Of a DNA stretch of 64,000 bases, positions 9,101 to 17,423 are shown piece by piece. Source of the DNA: Caryophanon tenue (GTDB taxonomy: Bacteria > Bacillota > Bacilli > Bacillales_A > Planococcaceae). The position numbers and the translations under genes are program-made. Numbering within the stretch: the first letter of the stretch is position 1; every line of letters begins with the position of its first letter. The notes beneath the pieces were generated by a model. That model was not told the DNA's origin. It searched no databases and saw only the letters and a program-made list of their open reading frames with translations. Location: positions 1 through 64,000 of the forward strand of contig NZ_MASJ01000038.1 in NCBI RefSeq assembly GCF_001700315.1. The letters are read 5' to 3'.

Positions 9101-10570
9101 TTATTGAATAACTAATGTTAATGTCGTTGCGTAATCTGTACCACCATTATTCACGACAACTGGTAATGCAAATGTTTTGCCTTTTAATTCGCCTAAGTTC
9201 GACGCGTCACCTGCTAATTCTGAGAAGTAACCAAGCACGGCTAAAGAGTTTGGTACTAAACCATTCACTTGCTTAATGCCTAAGTTCACTACTAATTCAT
9301 TATATAGACCCATGAATGAGCCAAATGTCGCTGCTGGGTTCACTACTGTCGCTGTAACTGTTGTACCTGCACCCGCTACTTGTACGTCTGAAGACTGAAC
9401 AAGTGTACCGATTGAAGCAATTTTACTTGCTAATAATTCTGCCTCTGTTGGCGCTGGTGTTGGATCTACTGGCGCTGGATCTACTGGACCAGGACCTGGC
9501 GTTACAGGCGTATTTAACTCTGCTAACTTCGCTTCGATTGCTTTTAACTTATCAAGTGTTGCAGATGTTAATGCTGCTTTTTCTTCTTCAGTTAATGCTG
9601 TATATGCTGCTACGGCTGCTTCTAACGCTGCTTTATCAGCTGTTGCAATAGTAACTGCTGCGATTGCTGCTTCAAATCCTGATACATCTGGCTCTGCTGG
9701 TAAATCTTCAATTTCAAGCGCTGAATACACATCAGTTAAGATTGATTGTGCCGCTTCCGTTAATAATGCTTGCTGCGCTTCTGTTAATGCTTCAAACGCA
9801 TCTGCCACTTTTTGTAACTCTTCTTTCGTTGCTGTCAGCACATTTACTTTTGATAGCACTTCTTCTAATGCCACAACTGCTGGATCCGCTGGTGCTGGTG
9901 TAGCTGCTTCCACTGTTTGTAACATTTTTGCAAACAATGATGTGAAGTGAATACGTTTCACCGTTCCTTTTGGATTAAACTCTGCTACGTTTGAAATTTT
10001 CAGCGCATTTAACGCATTAATCGCATTACGTGATTCTGCTTTTGCCTTTGCTAAGTCTGATACATTCCCAGTCATATTCAGTGCTGCTGCAATTGTCACT
10101 AAGTCTTGACCTGTTACTTCTTTCGCTAAGCGGTCTACAACTAACGCTAAGTTTTCGCGCGTCATTTTACCGGCTGCCATTAACTTGCCATCACTACCTG
10201 TGAAGATACCTGCATCATGTGCTAATGCTGCTAACTGAACAAGCTCTTTATCTGTGTGATTTACTGGTAAATCTGTAAAACGTGCTTTTGTATTCCAGTC
10301 AGCTGGCACCGTTTGACCTTCCACATTTGTTAAATAACGGCCTAAAATCTTTACAATTTGCCCACGAGAAATATCTGTATTTGGGCTAAAAGTAGTTGGT
10401 GTTGTTCCTGTGACAACTTTCAAATCTACTAAATATTTAACCGCATCCTGTGAATCTTGGGCATACCCCGCTAAATCTGTAAATGATGTTGTGTTAGCAT
10501 GTGTCGCTACTGGTGCGACAACTGATGCAACAACGGCACTTGCTGTTAATGCTGCTACGAATTTATTCAT
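9101..10570 (-). CDS. SLH-domain surface protein, S-layer paralogue
   Basis: 489 residues. A signal peptide (about 1-26, cleavage near THA-NTT) precedes three S-layer homology domains (about 28-225) with SRGQIVKILGR, MTRENLALVVDR and VKRIHFTSLFAKML, closely parallel to the main S-layer protein at 14012-16948. A helical Ala/Glu-rich section with two related repeats (ALTEAQQALLTEA and ALTEEEKAALTSA) spans about 230-350. A Pro-rich linker (TPVTPGPGPVDPAP) leads to a C-terminal domain ending LKGKTFALPV...TLTLVIQ, which resembles the end of the orphan fragment at 12637-13191. SLH domains bind pyruvylated secondary wall polymer, so the protein is probably non-covalently wall bound. Confidence 0.88.
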   Translation of the reverse strand: MNKFVAALTASAVVASVVAPVATHANTTSFTDLAGYAQDSQDAVKYLVDLKVVTGTTPTTFSPNTDISRGQIVKILGRYLTNVEGQTVPADWNTKARFTDLPVNHTDKELVQLAALAHDAGIFTGSDGKLMAAGKMTRENLALVVDRLAKEVTGQDLVTIAAALNMTGNVSDLAKAKAESRNAINALNALKISNVAEFNPKGTVKRIHFTSLFAKMLQTVEAATPAPADPAVVALEEVLSKVNVLTATKEELQKVADAFEALTEAQQALLTEAAQSILTDVYSALEIEDLPAEPDVSGFEAAIAAVTIATADKAALEAAVAAYTALTEEEKAALTSATLDKLKAIEAKLAELNTPVTPGPGPVDPAPVDPTPAPTEAELLASKIASIGTLVQSSDVQVAGAGTTVTATVVNPAATFGSFMGLYNELVVNLGIKQVNGLVPNSLAVLGYFSELAGDASNLGELKGKTFALPVVVNNGGTDYATTLTLVIQ

Positions 10571-10626
10571 TCTATTCTCTCCCTTTTCTCTAATTACTAT
10601 CCATTATATAATAGTGCACACAAAAA

Positions 10627-10652
10627 AACACCGCTACAAATGTAACGGTGTT
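10627..10652 (-). terminator. Terminator after the secreted three-gene operon
   Basis: AACACCGCTACA/TGTAACGGTGTT hairpin (one G-U pair) followed by a T7 run on the minus strand. Confidence 0.85.
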
Positions 10653-10660
10653 GTGCGTAA

Positions 10661-11107
10661 TTATTTGATATCGATTACTTTGAATTCACGTACTTCTGGT
10701 TCAGGTGCTACAGTGTTATCTTGAGCTGAGCTAGCAATAACTGTACCATCATTCGCTACTTTACCAGCTTCAATATTATTCACTGTTTGATTCGTTTTGG
10801 CAGCCAGTTTCTCCATTGTTTCAGAGAATGTTAAACCATTTCTTGATTCTTGTGCAACTGTAATTAAATACGTATTTTTTGCATAGTACTTACCATTTGT
10901 TAAACGAACATATTTAAAGTTAAAATCTTTTACCTTTTTGTTTGCTACATTGATTAAATATGTGTTTTTCGCTAATGAGTAGTACTTATTCGCATTTTCT
11001 TTATCTTGATAAATTAACTGATCAAAATTCATAGCGGCAGATGCTGAAACAACACTAGAACTAAATACTCCCAATACAAGGACTAAAGACATTAAAATTT
11101 TCTTCAA
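10661..11107 (-). CDS. Small secreted protein of unknown function
   Basis: 148 residues, read from a TTG start because GGAGG sits 7 nt before it and the next residues form a signal peptide (MKKILMSLVLVLGVFSSSVVSASA). The mature part contains an internal duplication: YYSLAKNTYLINVA at about 42 and YYAKNTYLITVA at about 72, each followed by charged residues. The C-terminus is acidic and valine-rich. I do not recognise a family. It is the last gene of a tight operon (gaps of 18-20 nt) with a lipoprotein and another secreted protein, sandwiched between S-layer loci, so an envelope role is inferred. Confidence 0.7.
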   Translation of the reverse strand: MKKILMSLVLVLGVFSSSVVSASAAMNFDQLIYQDKENANKYYSLAKNTYLINVANKKVKDFNFKYVRLTNGKYYAKNTYLITVAQESRNGLTFSETMEKLAAKTNQTVNNIEAGKVANDGTVIASSAQDNTVAPEPEVREFKVIDIK

Positions 11108-11125
11108 GATACTTCCTCCTTTTTC

Positions 11126-11851
11126 CTATTTCATTACTATTATAAATGAATTCGCTATATTTTCCAATGAAGACTGTGAATTTTCAATTAAAATTAATCC
11201 TAATGATGGGTCCTCTTCCACTAGCATAATAGGATATTCTGTGCCTTCATACTTTAAAGAATAACTAATTGCTGGATATGCCTGCTGTAATGCGTCCATT
11301 TCTACTACAACAAGAGTCCCTGCTGTAATTGGCTCTTCCACATAACTGACAATCTCTTTTTCTTCTAGTTCCTTTAATGCTACTTCCGTTAATGATTCAG
11401 CAAAAAGGTCACTATTTTCTTCGTATACCGGTAAATACAATGCATCTCCAGCTTCATCAACTTTAAATGTAGGTATATTGTCTTTCTCTACAACAGTTGT
11501 TTCTGAGATATCGATATTTTTAGCAGCCTCAGAATAGTAAGTAAATATTTCATCTTCCTTTATATCGTTCAAAATGATCTCATTTGTAGCAGTTCCATTA
11601 TTGTCTTCTGCACTAGATACATTTTTTTCTTCGATTTCTACTTGGCTTGTTTCAGTTGTCTCATTTTCAGCTGTGTCAGTTTCAGTTGGAGTGCTTTGTT
11701 GTTCTGTCCCCAATGTATCAACTTCTGTTACCTCTACAGTTTCGGTTAACTCTTCATTTGTTTCAACTTTTTCAGTACTTTCTTGTTTCACTTCATTTGA
11801 ACAAGCAGTAAGAAACAGTAAACTACATGTTGTTAATATAAATTTTTTCAT
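11126..11851 (-). CDS. Lipoprotein of unknown function
   Basis: 241 residues. The N-terminus MKKFILTTCSLLFLTACSNE is a lipoprotein signal with lipobox LTAC, so Cys17 should be acylated. A Glu/Thr-rich linker (about 20-85) holds the folded C-terminal domain (about 95-241) away from the membrane. That domain, with KYEGTEYPIMLVEEDPSLG, shows no family I can name. The ribosome site is GAGGTGACC. It is the middle gene of the 12522-10661 operon, so it is probably expressed with the two secreted partners and may act with them at the cell surface. Confidence 0.75.
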   Translation of the reverse strand: MKKFILTTCSLLFLTACSNEVKQESTEKVETNEELTETVEVTEVDTLGTEQQSTPTETDTAENETTETSQVEIEEKNVSSAEDNNGTATNEIILNDIKEDEIFTYYSEAAKNIDISETTVVEKDNIPTFKVDEAGDALYLPVYEENSDLFAESLTEVALKELEEKEIVSYVEEPITAGTLVVVEMDALQQAYPAISYSLKYEGTEYPIMLVEEDPSLGLILIENSQSSLENIANSFIIVMK

Positions 11852-11871
11852 TACGTATGGTCACCTCGATA

Positions 11872-12522
11872 TTAATTTGAAACTTTTGTAAATAGCGATT
11901 CTTTGCCACTACGTGAAATCACAATAAATTGGTTTTCATTAAACACTTTAATAGTGCCACTTAACTCTACTGAAAAAGATGGAATCGACATTTCAAAAAA
12001 GCCGTCTTGTAACAAATATACATTAGGCCCTTCATAAATGAAATCTAAAGCTGTAACATGTAAATACGCTTCACCATTATTATAACTAGAAGTAATATTT
12101 AAATCTTCACCTTTGTAGTTATATTTATTTTTCCATGTACCAGCTAAATTTTCCGTCGTTAATGTATGCGTCACTGTAAATTGTTTCGAAAAATCTGCTT
12201 GTGTTGTTAAATTATTTTTGGCTACAAGACCTTCAGTAATCTTCACCTCATATACACCATTCTCTAACAAGTTTAGAGGGATTACTTCCACTTGAGAATC
12301 ATTTGTTACATTTACACGAACAGTAGCTTCAACCGGATTTCCTAGTTCATCTATCACTTGAATTTTTTCTAAGTTTTCTTGTGTATTTAACACTGGTAAA
12401 TTCAATTCAACAGTCCATGCCTTTTCTCCACCTACATGTATATTATTTGCTTTCGTCTCCAATGTAAATAAATTGAACATCGTTATGACTGTTAAAAATC
12501 CTATGGCTAGAAATTTTTTCAT
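11872..12522 (-). CDS. Secreted Ig-like protein of unknown function
   Basis: 216 residues with a signal peptide (about 1-25, MKKFLAIGFLTVITMFNLFTLETKA). The mature N-terminal half (about 30-120) has the alternation of PVLNTQENLEKIQVIDELG, ATVRVNVTNDSQVEVIP and GVYEVKITEGLVAKNN, typical of SbsA-type Ig-like domains of S-layer proteins. The C-terminal half is beta-rich with aromatic residues and ends FIVISRSGKESLFTKVSN. It is the first gene of the three-gene secreted operon, with ribosome site AAGGAGGAT. A structural or S-layer-accessory role is inferred from the fold and neighbours only. Confidence 0.7.
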   Translation of the reverse strand: MKKFLAIGFLTVITMFNLFTLETKANNIHVGGEKAWTVELNLPVLNTQENLEKIQVIDELGNPVEATVRVNVTNDSQVEVIPLNLLENGVYEVKITEGLVAKNNLTTQADFSKQFTVTHTLTTENLAGTWKNKYNYKGEDLNITSSYNNGEAYLHVTALDFIYEGPNVYLLQDGFFEMSIPSFSVELSGTIKVFNENQFIVISRSGKESLFTKVSN

Positions 12523-12585
12523 TTTTTATATCCTCCTTGTACTTTTCTCCACTAACATTATCATAAAGTGATGTATATAAAAAGA

Positions 12586-12612
12586 CGACTTTCTAAATTT
12601 CTTAGAAAGTCG
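12586..12612 (-). terminator. Terminator after the orphan S-layer C-terminal domain
   Basis: CGACTTTCTA/TAGAAAGTCG hairpin with a TCTTTTTATAT tail on the minus strand, 24 nt after the stop codon at 12637. It is a stronger-looking terminator than the hairpin at 13942-13976. Confidence 0.8.
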
Positions 12613-12636
12613 CCATTTTTTAACAATTAGTAGTTA

Positions 12637-13191
12637 TTAAAATACTAATGTATATTCTGTTGTTTTAGTTGCATCTTCTTTATCAGCTAAAGTTACTTTG
12701 AACGTTTTGCCTTTTAAAGTTGCTGCAGTTTGGTTTTTAGATTGTAAGAATGTTAATACTTCTTCAACTGCGTTAGCCGCTGTTAATTCAGTTGTTAACG
12801 TACCACCATCTGGTAATGTGATTGTAGCAGTTGCATCTTCAGATAATTGACCTTTAGCTGCGTCTTTTAATACTGCTAAATCATCAGTATCGTATAAAGT
12901 GATGTTAACTGTGTTGCCGTTTACTGAAAGGCGGTTTTCTTTAACAGTTACTTCTGCAGTAGCTGTTACAGCTTCTGGAGCTAAACCGTCAAAGTTGATT
13001 GCTGTAGAACCTTCTTCAGTAAATGAAGTGTATTCAGTACCATCGATAGTTACTGTATAAACAGCACCTTCTTTAGCGTCTTCAATTAAAATAATTGAAC
13101 CGCCAGCACCGTTAGAGATTACTTCGCCTAAGTCAGCAATAGTGCCAACTACAGCAGAAGCTACTAACTCAGTAGTTTCATCTAAAACCAC
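12637..13191 (-). CDS. Orphan C-terminal domain of an S-layer-type protein (fragment or 3' exon)
   Basis: An open frame of 184 residues from a GTG that has no ribosome site. The frame stays open upstream to a stop at 13258-13260, and protein-like sequence with a linker (GPTTPNEAPVV) begins at 13218, exactly where the group II intron should end. The domain closes with LKGKTFKVTLADKE and TTEYTLVF, like the C-terminus of the SLH protein at 9101-10570. Codon choice (AAC, GGT, GTA, ACT, TTC) resembles the highly expressed S-layer gene. It has no signal peptide or SLH domain, so alone it could not be exported or anchored. It is best read as the displaced end of an S-layer gene and may not be translated. 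Confidence 0.6.
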   Translation of the reverse strand: MVLDETTELVASAVVGTIADLGEVISNGAGGSIILIEDAKEGAVYTVTIDGTEYTSFTEEGSTAINFDGLAPEAVTATAEVTVKENRLSVNGNTVNITLYDTDDLAVLKDAAKGQLSEDATATITLPDGGTLTTELTAANAVEEVLTFLQSKNQTAATLKGKTFKVTLADKEDATKTTEYTLVF

Positions 13192-13218
13192 TGGTGCTTC
13201 ATTTGGTGTTGTTGGGCC

Positions 13219-13887
13219 ATTCTCATCTTCCCGCTTCGTTCGCGGCGTATAATGAGCCTACACCGCACAAGCGACTTTCATCGCATACGGCGTGCCATCA
13301 GCATACTTCACAAAATATACTGACTAGGTTCCTTCGCTCCTACTAGTTTTTTCCTCCTTCTATGTTGCCATAAAAGTACAAGCGGCTAGCAATCGACACT
13401 ACTATGAACCTGCTGCCATTTACCATGGATCATCAGCTCTTACCAAGCCTTCTCATGATAAACTTCAAACGTTCCGTTAAGTTGATCCCTCTTTTTAATA
13501 CCCTTAGATTCCCACTTTGCTTTCTAAAAGAACAGCAGATTTAACAGTCAATTCCTCTGCTTCCATATATGTATTTCATCATATCGGTCTTATACAAAAC
13601 CCCTGGCGTAGCTTATTATCGTATAAGTTTACTTTTAGTGCTTTACATGATGGGTTCGTTGTCCTAATCATAGGTATTTTTTAAGGAGCTCCGCCTCAGG
13701 ACTACCTGAGTACGACTTCACCTGACTTCACCCCTTCGACGTGGTAGCGTCTCACTGGATGCAGGAGGATTAAGCGCGTATATAGAGACTGTTATATACG
13801 GATTGGACTTTCACCAATCTTTTCAATCTTAACAGTTATTACCTAACACACTGGCTACTATTTAGCCTTATGTACTAAATAACACAC
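13219..13887 (-). mobile_element. ORF-less group II intron, probably bacterial class C
   Basis: On the minus strand the element begins GTGTG (13887-13883), matching the GUGYG 5' end. A hairpin TATTTAG/CTAAATA follows, then an ATTGG-TGAAAGT-CCAAT hairpin in the place of the domain I GGUGAGAGUCC element of the Oceanobacillus IIC intron. An AGGACAACGAACCCATCATG stretch also resembles that intron. Domain V is a 34-nt hairpin at 13261-13294 with GAAA tetraloop, ACGCCGTATG 5' strand and a CGC catalytic triad as in class IIC. Domain VI follows (about 13222-13257), and the 3' end is AT at 13219, fitting the AY rule. Domain IV keeps a GAAGGAGG ribosome-like site but no reverse transcriptase. The 3' boundary is firmer than the 5' boundary, which could lie further upstream, towards 14011. 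Confidence 0.75.
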
Positions 13888-13941
13888 ATTTCGTTACCCT
13901 CACGTAATATAAATCTAACTAATTTTTACATACATGGGTTA

Positions 13942-13976
13942 AAGGTTACCTTCCTAGACGTGCTAGGAAGGACCTT
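13942..13976 (-). terminator. Hairpin downstream of the S-layer gene
   Basis: A perfect 9-bp stem CCTTCCTAG/CTAGGAAGG with a 5-nt loop, extended by AAGGT/ACCTT past a 2-nt bulge. The tail is only TAACCTTTAACC, so it is a poor intrinsic terminator. It could instead be the hairpin target used by class C introns, or an mRNA-stabilising element. Confidence 0.55.
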
Positions 13977-14011
13977 CTTGAACTTATAGTGTAACGTTTC
14001 GTTTATTTTTC

Positions 14012-16948
14012 TTAAGGAGTTACTGTACCAGAAACGTATTCGTAGTTAGTTACAGTTGCAACTGTGTTAGCTTGTGCTTTGTTACCAGCAGCATCTTTAA
14101 TATCAGTTGTTACAGTATTAGATTCAGGCTTAACTGTTACTGTAGCCGTTTGAGATACGTTAATGTTTTGACCTAAAGTTACTACTAATTGGTTAGCTTT
14201 CTCACCTTGAGCTACTCCAGTAACAGCGATTGTAGCGCCGTTAACTACTACTGATAAATCATCAGTTGTACCGTTAGTTGTAACGTTTTCTGAGAATGTT
14301 AACTCAATTTTGTTTGTTTCTGTAGTAGCATCTACAGTTTGAGTTGTTACTTGGTATAAACCAGATTGTAATTTTGGTGTGATGTTATCAGTTACTTGTA
14401 CTAAACCGTTAACTGCACCTTTGTTTACTAAGTTATCAACAACGTTAGAACCTAAAGCAGTAGAAACGTTTGTGTTGATGATTAATAATTGCTCAGCAGT
14501 TGTTGCGTAAGACTCAGCTGGTAATGTAATACGAACTGTTTTCTTGTCGTTTACGAAGTCAACTTTTGTGCCAGCTGGTAATGCTTTACCATCTAACGTG
14601 TAGTTAGCTGCGTCTAATGCAGATGTACCCATATCAGTACCATAGTTGATAGTGATTGTGCCAGGAGCTGCAACAGTGTTTAATGTGTAAGCGTAGTATG
14701 GAGCTACTGGGTCTACTGATTCAGCAACACCTACAGATACTGTTAATGCATCGTTTTTAGCTGCAGTTGCAGTGTAATCTTCTAATGCAGTACCAGTTGT
14801 GTTTTGTACTTTATAGTTGAATTGGTCTTTTGCTAATTCTACTGAGTAAGGAGCTTTATCTTTATCTAAACCAGCGATTGTGATTGTAGAACCAGATACA
14901 GTTGTTGCTTTACCAGTTACGATTACGCCATCTTTATCGCGTAATACGAAGTCAGCAGCAGCGCCTTCTAACTCTTTACCGAAGTCGATTGTTGCAACGC
15001 CAGTGTCTTTGTTTAAGTCAGTAGATTTTACTTTTGGTTTGTTGTCGTCTTTTGCAAGAGTTACAGAACCTTCGTATTTAGTACCGATTAAACCAGCAGC
15101 TGTGTAGTTAGTTAACTCTACACCGATTGTAGCTGAAGTTTCTTGACCTTGGTATAAACCGTTAGCATCTTTAGGAGCGTCAGAAACTACTACCCAGATA
15201 CCTGGTTTACCTTTTTCGTCAACACCTGCGTTAGCAGATACGATTGTTAAGTTTTCTGCAACTGTTACAGCGTTGTCAAATACTTGAGTACCAGCAGCAT
15301 TTTTCTCTACAGCGAAAGTAATGTTACCTTTCTTAACTGTTAAAGCAGCTTTAGATAAGTCTACAGCTGTGTTAGTAGATAAGAAGAATGTGTTAGCACC
15401 TTTAGCAGTGATAGCTGTTACTGCAGGAGTTACTACATCTACAGTTACTGTGTAGCTACCGAATAATACAGGAGCTGTAGTACCACCAGTTGAAGTTACA
15501 TAGTAAGCTACTACTTCGTGAGTACCAGTTGTTTTGAATGTGTTCGCTAAGTTTTGAGCTACTTCATAAGTGTAGTCACCAGCTTCGTTAGTACCTAATG
15601 CTACTAAGTTAGCGTCAGCGATTTGAACGCCATCAATTTTAAGACCAGCTAATTTGCCAGCTTGTACTGGGCGGTCGAAAGTTACTAATAAAGAACCATT
15701 AGTAGTTACTTCAGCAGCAACGAATTTTGGAGCAGCTTCAGCGTTGAATGTAGCTGTTGCAGATGCATACTCTTCAAATTTAGTACCGTCAGTAGCTAAA
15801 ATTTGGTCGTTTGTTTGTGCAGCATATTTGTCACCATCTTTTAATGGAGCAGCTAATAAGATGATTGCAGATTTGCCATCTTCAGAAACTTGAATGTCAG
15901 CGATAGCTACGTCTTTAGCAGCGTTCACATCGATGTCGATTAATTTGAAAGCAGCAGCGTTGCCAGCATCTTCAAATGCTTTTTCTAATGCATCAGCATC
16001 TACAGCTTTAGAGAAATCAACTTTGATTTCAGAAGCGTTGATTGCAGTTACAGCAGCTACTGTACCTTCAGTTGGTGCTTCGTTTGTGTAGTTAACTGTT
16101 ACAGTGTACTCAACACCGTTGTGAGTGAATGTTACTTCGTTCTCACCTAAAGTTAATGCTTCTTCTAAAGTGAATTGTACTGTTTCAGTTTCTTCACCAG
16201 TTTTGAATGTAACTTCGATTGTGTTAGCATCGATTACTGTTACAGATTCAACTTTAGTTACTACTTCTTCAGCTAACTCGATCATACGAGCTAAGAATGA
16301 AGCGAAGTGTACACGTTGAGTGTTTGCTTTTGGTTTGAATTCGTTAGCATTAGATACACCTAAAGCGTTTAATGCAGAAATAGCTTCACGAGCTTCTTCT
16401 TTAGCGTTTGCTAAGTCAGAAACGTTACCAGTTAAACCAGCTGCTGCTGCGATTTCTACTGCAGACTTACCAGTTACTGATTCTACTAAACGGTCTAAGA
16501 TTAATGCCATGTTTTCACGAGTTGTGAAACCAGCTGGGTTTAATACGTTACCTTCAGAACCTTGGAATACGCCAGCTTCTTTAACGACAGCTGCATATTT
16601 TACTAGGTCGCGGTCAGTACGGTCTAAAGCTACGTCAGAGAACGCTTGCTCAGTTTCCCAGTTAGCTGGTACTTCAGCATAGCCGTTTTCTACTAAGAAA
16701 CGACCTAACATTTTAACTGCTTGGCCACGAGTGATGTTTTGAGATGGTTTGAAAGTACCGTCTTCAAAACCTGTGATTACGCCAAGGTCAGCTAAGAAAG
16801 CTACTTCGTCTTGTACTGCTTGGTCATACTTTACGATATCTGAGAACTTTGCGTCAGCAGATGCTGCAGGAACTACTGCTGTTGCTACTAAAGTAGCTGT
16901 AGCAGCTGTTGCTACGAATTTTTGATATTTCTTTGGTTGGTTAGCCAT
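14012..16948 (-). CDS. S-layer protein with three SLH domains
   Basis: 978 residues. A signal peptide (about 1-33, cleavage near ASADA) is followed by three SLH domains (about 34-225) carrying ITRGQAVKMLGR, FTTRENMALILDR and NTQRVHFASFLARM, which bind secondary wall polymer. The remainder is Ala/Thr/Val-rich Ig-like repeats (INASEIKVDFSKAVDADAL, TNKIELTFSENVTTNG). No cysteine is seen. The strong ribosome site AGAGGAGGA, consensus promoter and codon bias indicate very high expression. It ends abruptly at YVSGTVTP with TAA. S-layer proteins of this group are often 1,100-1,250 residues, and the orphan C-terminal domain at 12637-13218 beyond the group II intron would make up the difference, so this may be a truncated or split gene. 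Confidence 0.93.
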   Translation of the reverse strand: MANQPKKYQKFVATAATATLVATAVVPAASADAKFSDIVKYDQAVQDEVAFLADLGVITGFEDGTFKPSQNITRGQAVKMLGRFLVENGYAEVPANWETEQAFSDVALDRTDRDLVKYAAVVKEAGVFQGSEGNVLNPAGFTTRENMALILDRLVESVTGKSAVEIAAAAGLTGNVSDLANAKEEAREAISALNALGVSNANEFKPKANTQRVHFASFLARMIELAEEVVTKVESVTVIDANTIEVTFKTGEETETVQFTLEEALTLGENEVTFTHNGVEYTVTVNYTNEAPTEGTVAAVTAINASEIKVDFSKAVDADALEKAFEDAGNAAAFKLIDIDVNAAKDVAIADIQVSEDGKSAIILLAAPLKDGDKYAAQTNDQILATDGTKFEEYASATATFNAEAAPKFVAAEVTTNGSLLVTFDRPVQAGKLAGLKIDGVQIADANLVALGTNEAGDYTYEVAQNLANTFKTTGTHEVVAYYVTSTGGTTAPVLFGSYTVTVDVVTPAVTAITAKGANTFFLSTNTAVDLSKAALTVKKGNITFAVEKNAAGTQVFDNAVTVAENLTIVSANAGVDEKGKPGIWVVVSDAPKDANGLYQGQETSATIGVELTNYTAAGLIGTKYEGSVTLAKDDNKPKVKSTDLNKDTGVATIDFGKELEGAAADFVLRDKDGVIVTGKATTVSGSTITIAGLDKDKAPYSVELAKDQFNYKVQNTTGTALEDYTATAAKNDALTVSVGVAESVDPVAPYYAYTLNTVAAPGTITINYGTDMGTSALDAANYTLDGKALPAGTKVDFVNDKKTVRITLPAESYATTAEQLLIINTNVSTALGSNVVDNLVNKGAVNGLVQVTDNITPKLQSGLYQVTTQTVDATTETNKIELTFSENVTTNGTTDDLSVVVNGATIAVTGVAQGEKANQLVVTLGQNINVSQTATVTVKPESNTVTTDIKDAAGNKAQANTVATVTNYEYVSGTVTP

Positions 16949-17029
16949 AGAAAAATTTCCTCCTCTAAGTTCGAAAAATTAAGTTTAAGCACGCCAAAAA
17001 AGGCGATAGTCTAAACAACTACACATAAA

Positions 17030-17058
17030 AGTATAGTTCTACTGCAAATCTTTGTCAA
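17030..17058 (-). promoter_or_regulatory. S-layer gene promoter and leader
   Basis: Minus-strand -35 TTGACA (17053-17058, perfect), 17-nt spacer, -10 TATACT (17030-17035). The predicted start near 17023 gives a leader of about 75 nt that contains a CGCC-TTTTTT-GGCG hairpin (16992-17005) and ends in the AGAGGAGGA ribosome site (16958-16966). The hairpin close to the 5' end may stabilise the mRNA. Short frames in 17050-17270 lack ribosome sites; I see nothing else in 17059-17280. Confidence 0.8.
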
Positions 17059-17280
17059 TCGGAATTTGGCACAAGCCAGTTCCTCTGAGTACCGAATTGC
17101 AGGTGCAACTATATTTTCGTCTATTTGCAATGTTATTTCAAGTGAAAACACCATTTTGTTACACGGTTGTAACGTTTGTCACAAAATTTATGTCGCTTTT
17201 GAGGCAAAACTGCTTAAAAAGCACTTTTTTATCCATTTCCCTTTTGTTTCAAATGTTTAATTCGTAACATAACGAAAAAA

Positions 17281-17306
17281 GCCCAAGCATACAAAGATGC
17301 TTGGGC
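17281..17306. terminator. Strong bidirectional terminator after tagA
   Basis: Perfect GCCCAAGCAT/ATGCTTGGGC stem flanked by A6 on the left and T6 on the right, so it can work on either strand. It ends the wecC-tagA transcript on the minus strand and insulates the S-layer promoter. Confidence 0.85.
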
Positions 17307-17423
17307 TTTTTTCGCTTGGGCTACCAACCGTTAGTACTTAAAAGTCTATATTTATCATATAGAGGAAAATTTTCTATCCACTTATAGTCTATCACCTGCT
17401 TTTTACAAAAACAAGCATTAACA

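Noticed and set aside
13219-13887. Group I intron or IStron
   Set aside because: The expected P7/P3 core elements were not found, whereas a complete group II domain V with domain VI is present.
13192-14011. Decayed transposase or protein-coding pseudogene in the gap after the S-layer gene
   Set aside because: All frames are broken by stops and no transposase motif is seen. The 34-nt domain V hairpin, 5' GTGTG and 3' AT fit a group II intron far better.
17052-17267. Small genes in the S-layer upstream region on the plus strand
   Set aside because: No ribosome site, overlapping alternative frames, and they run through the S-layer promoter.
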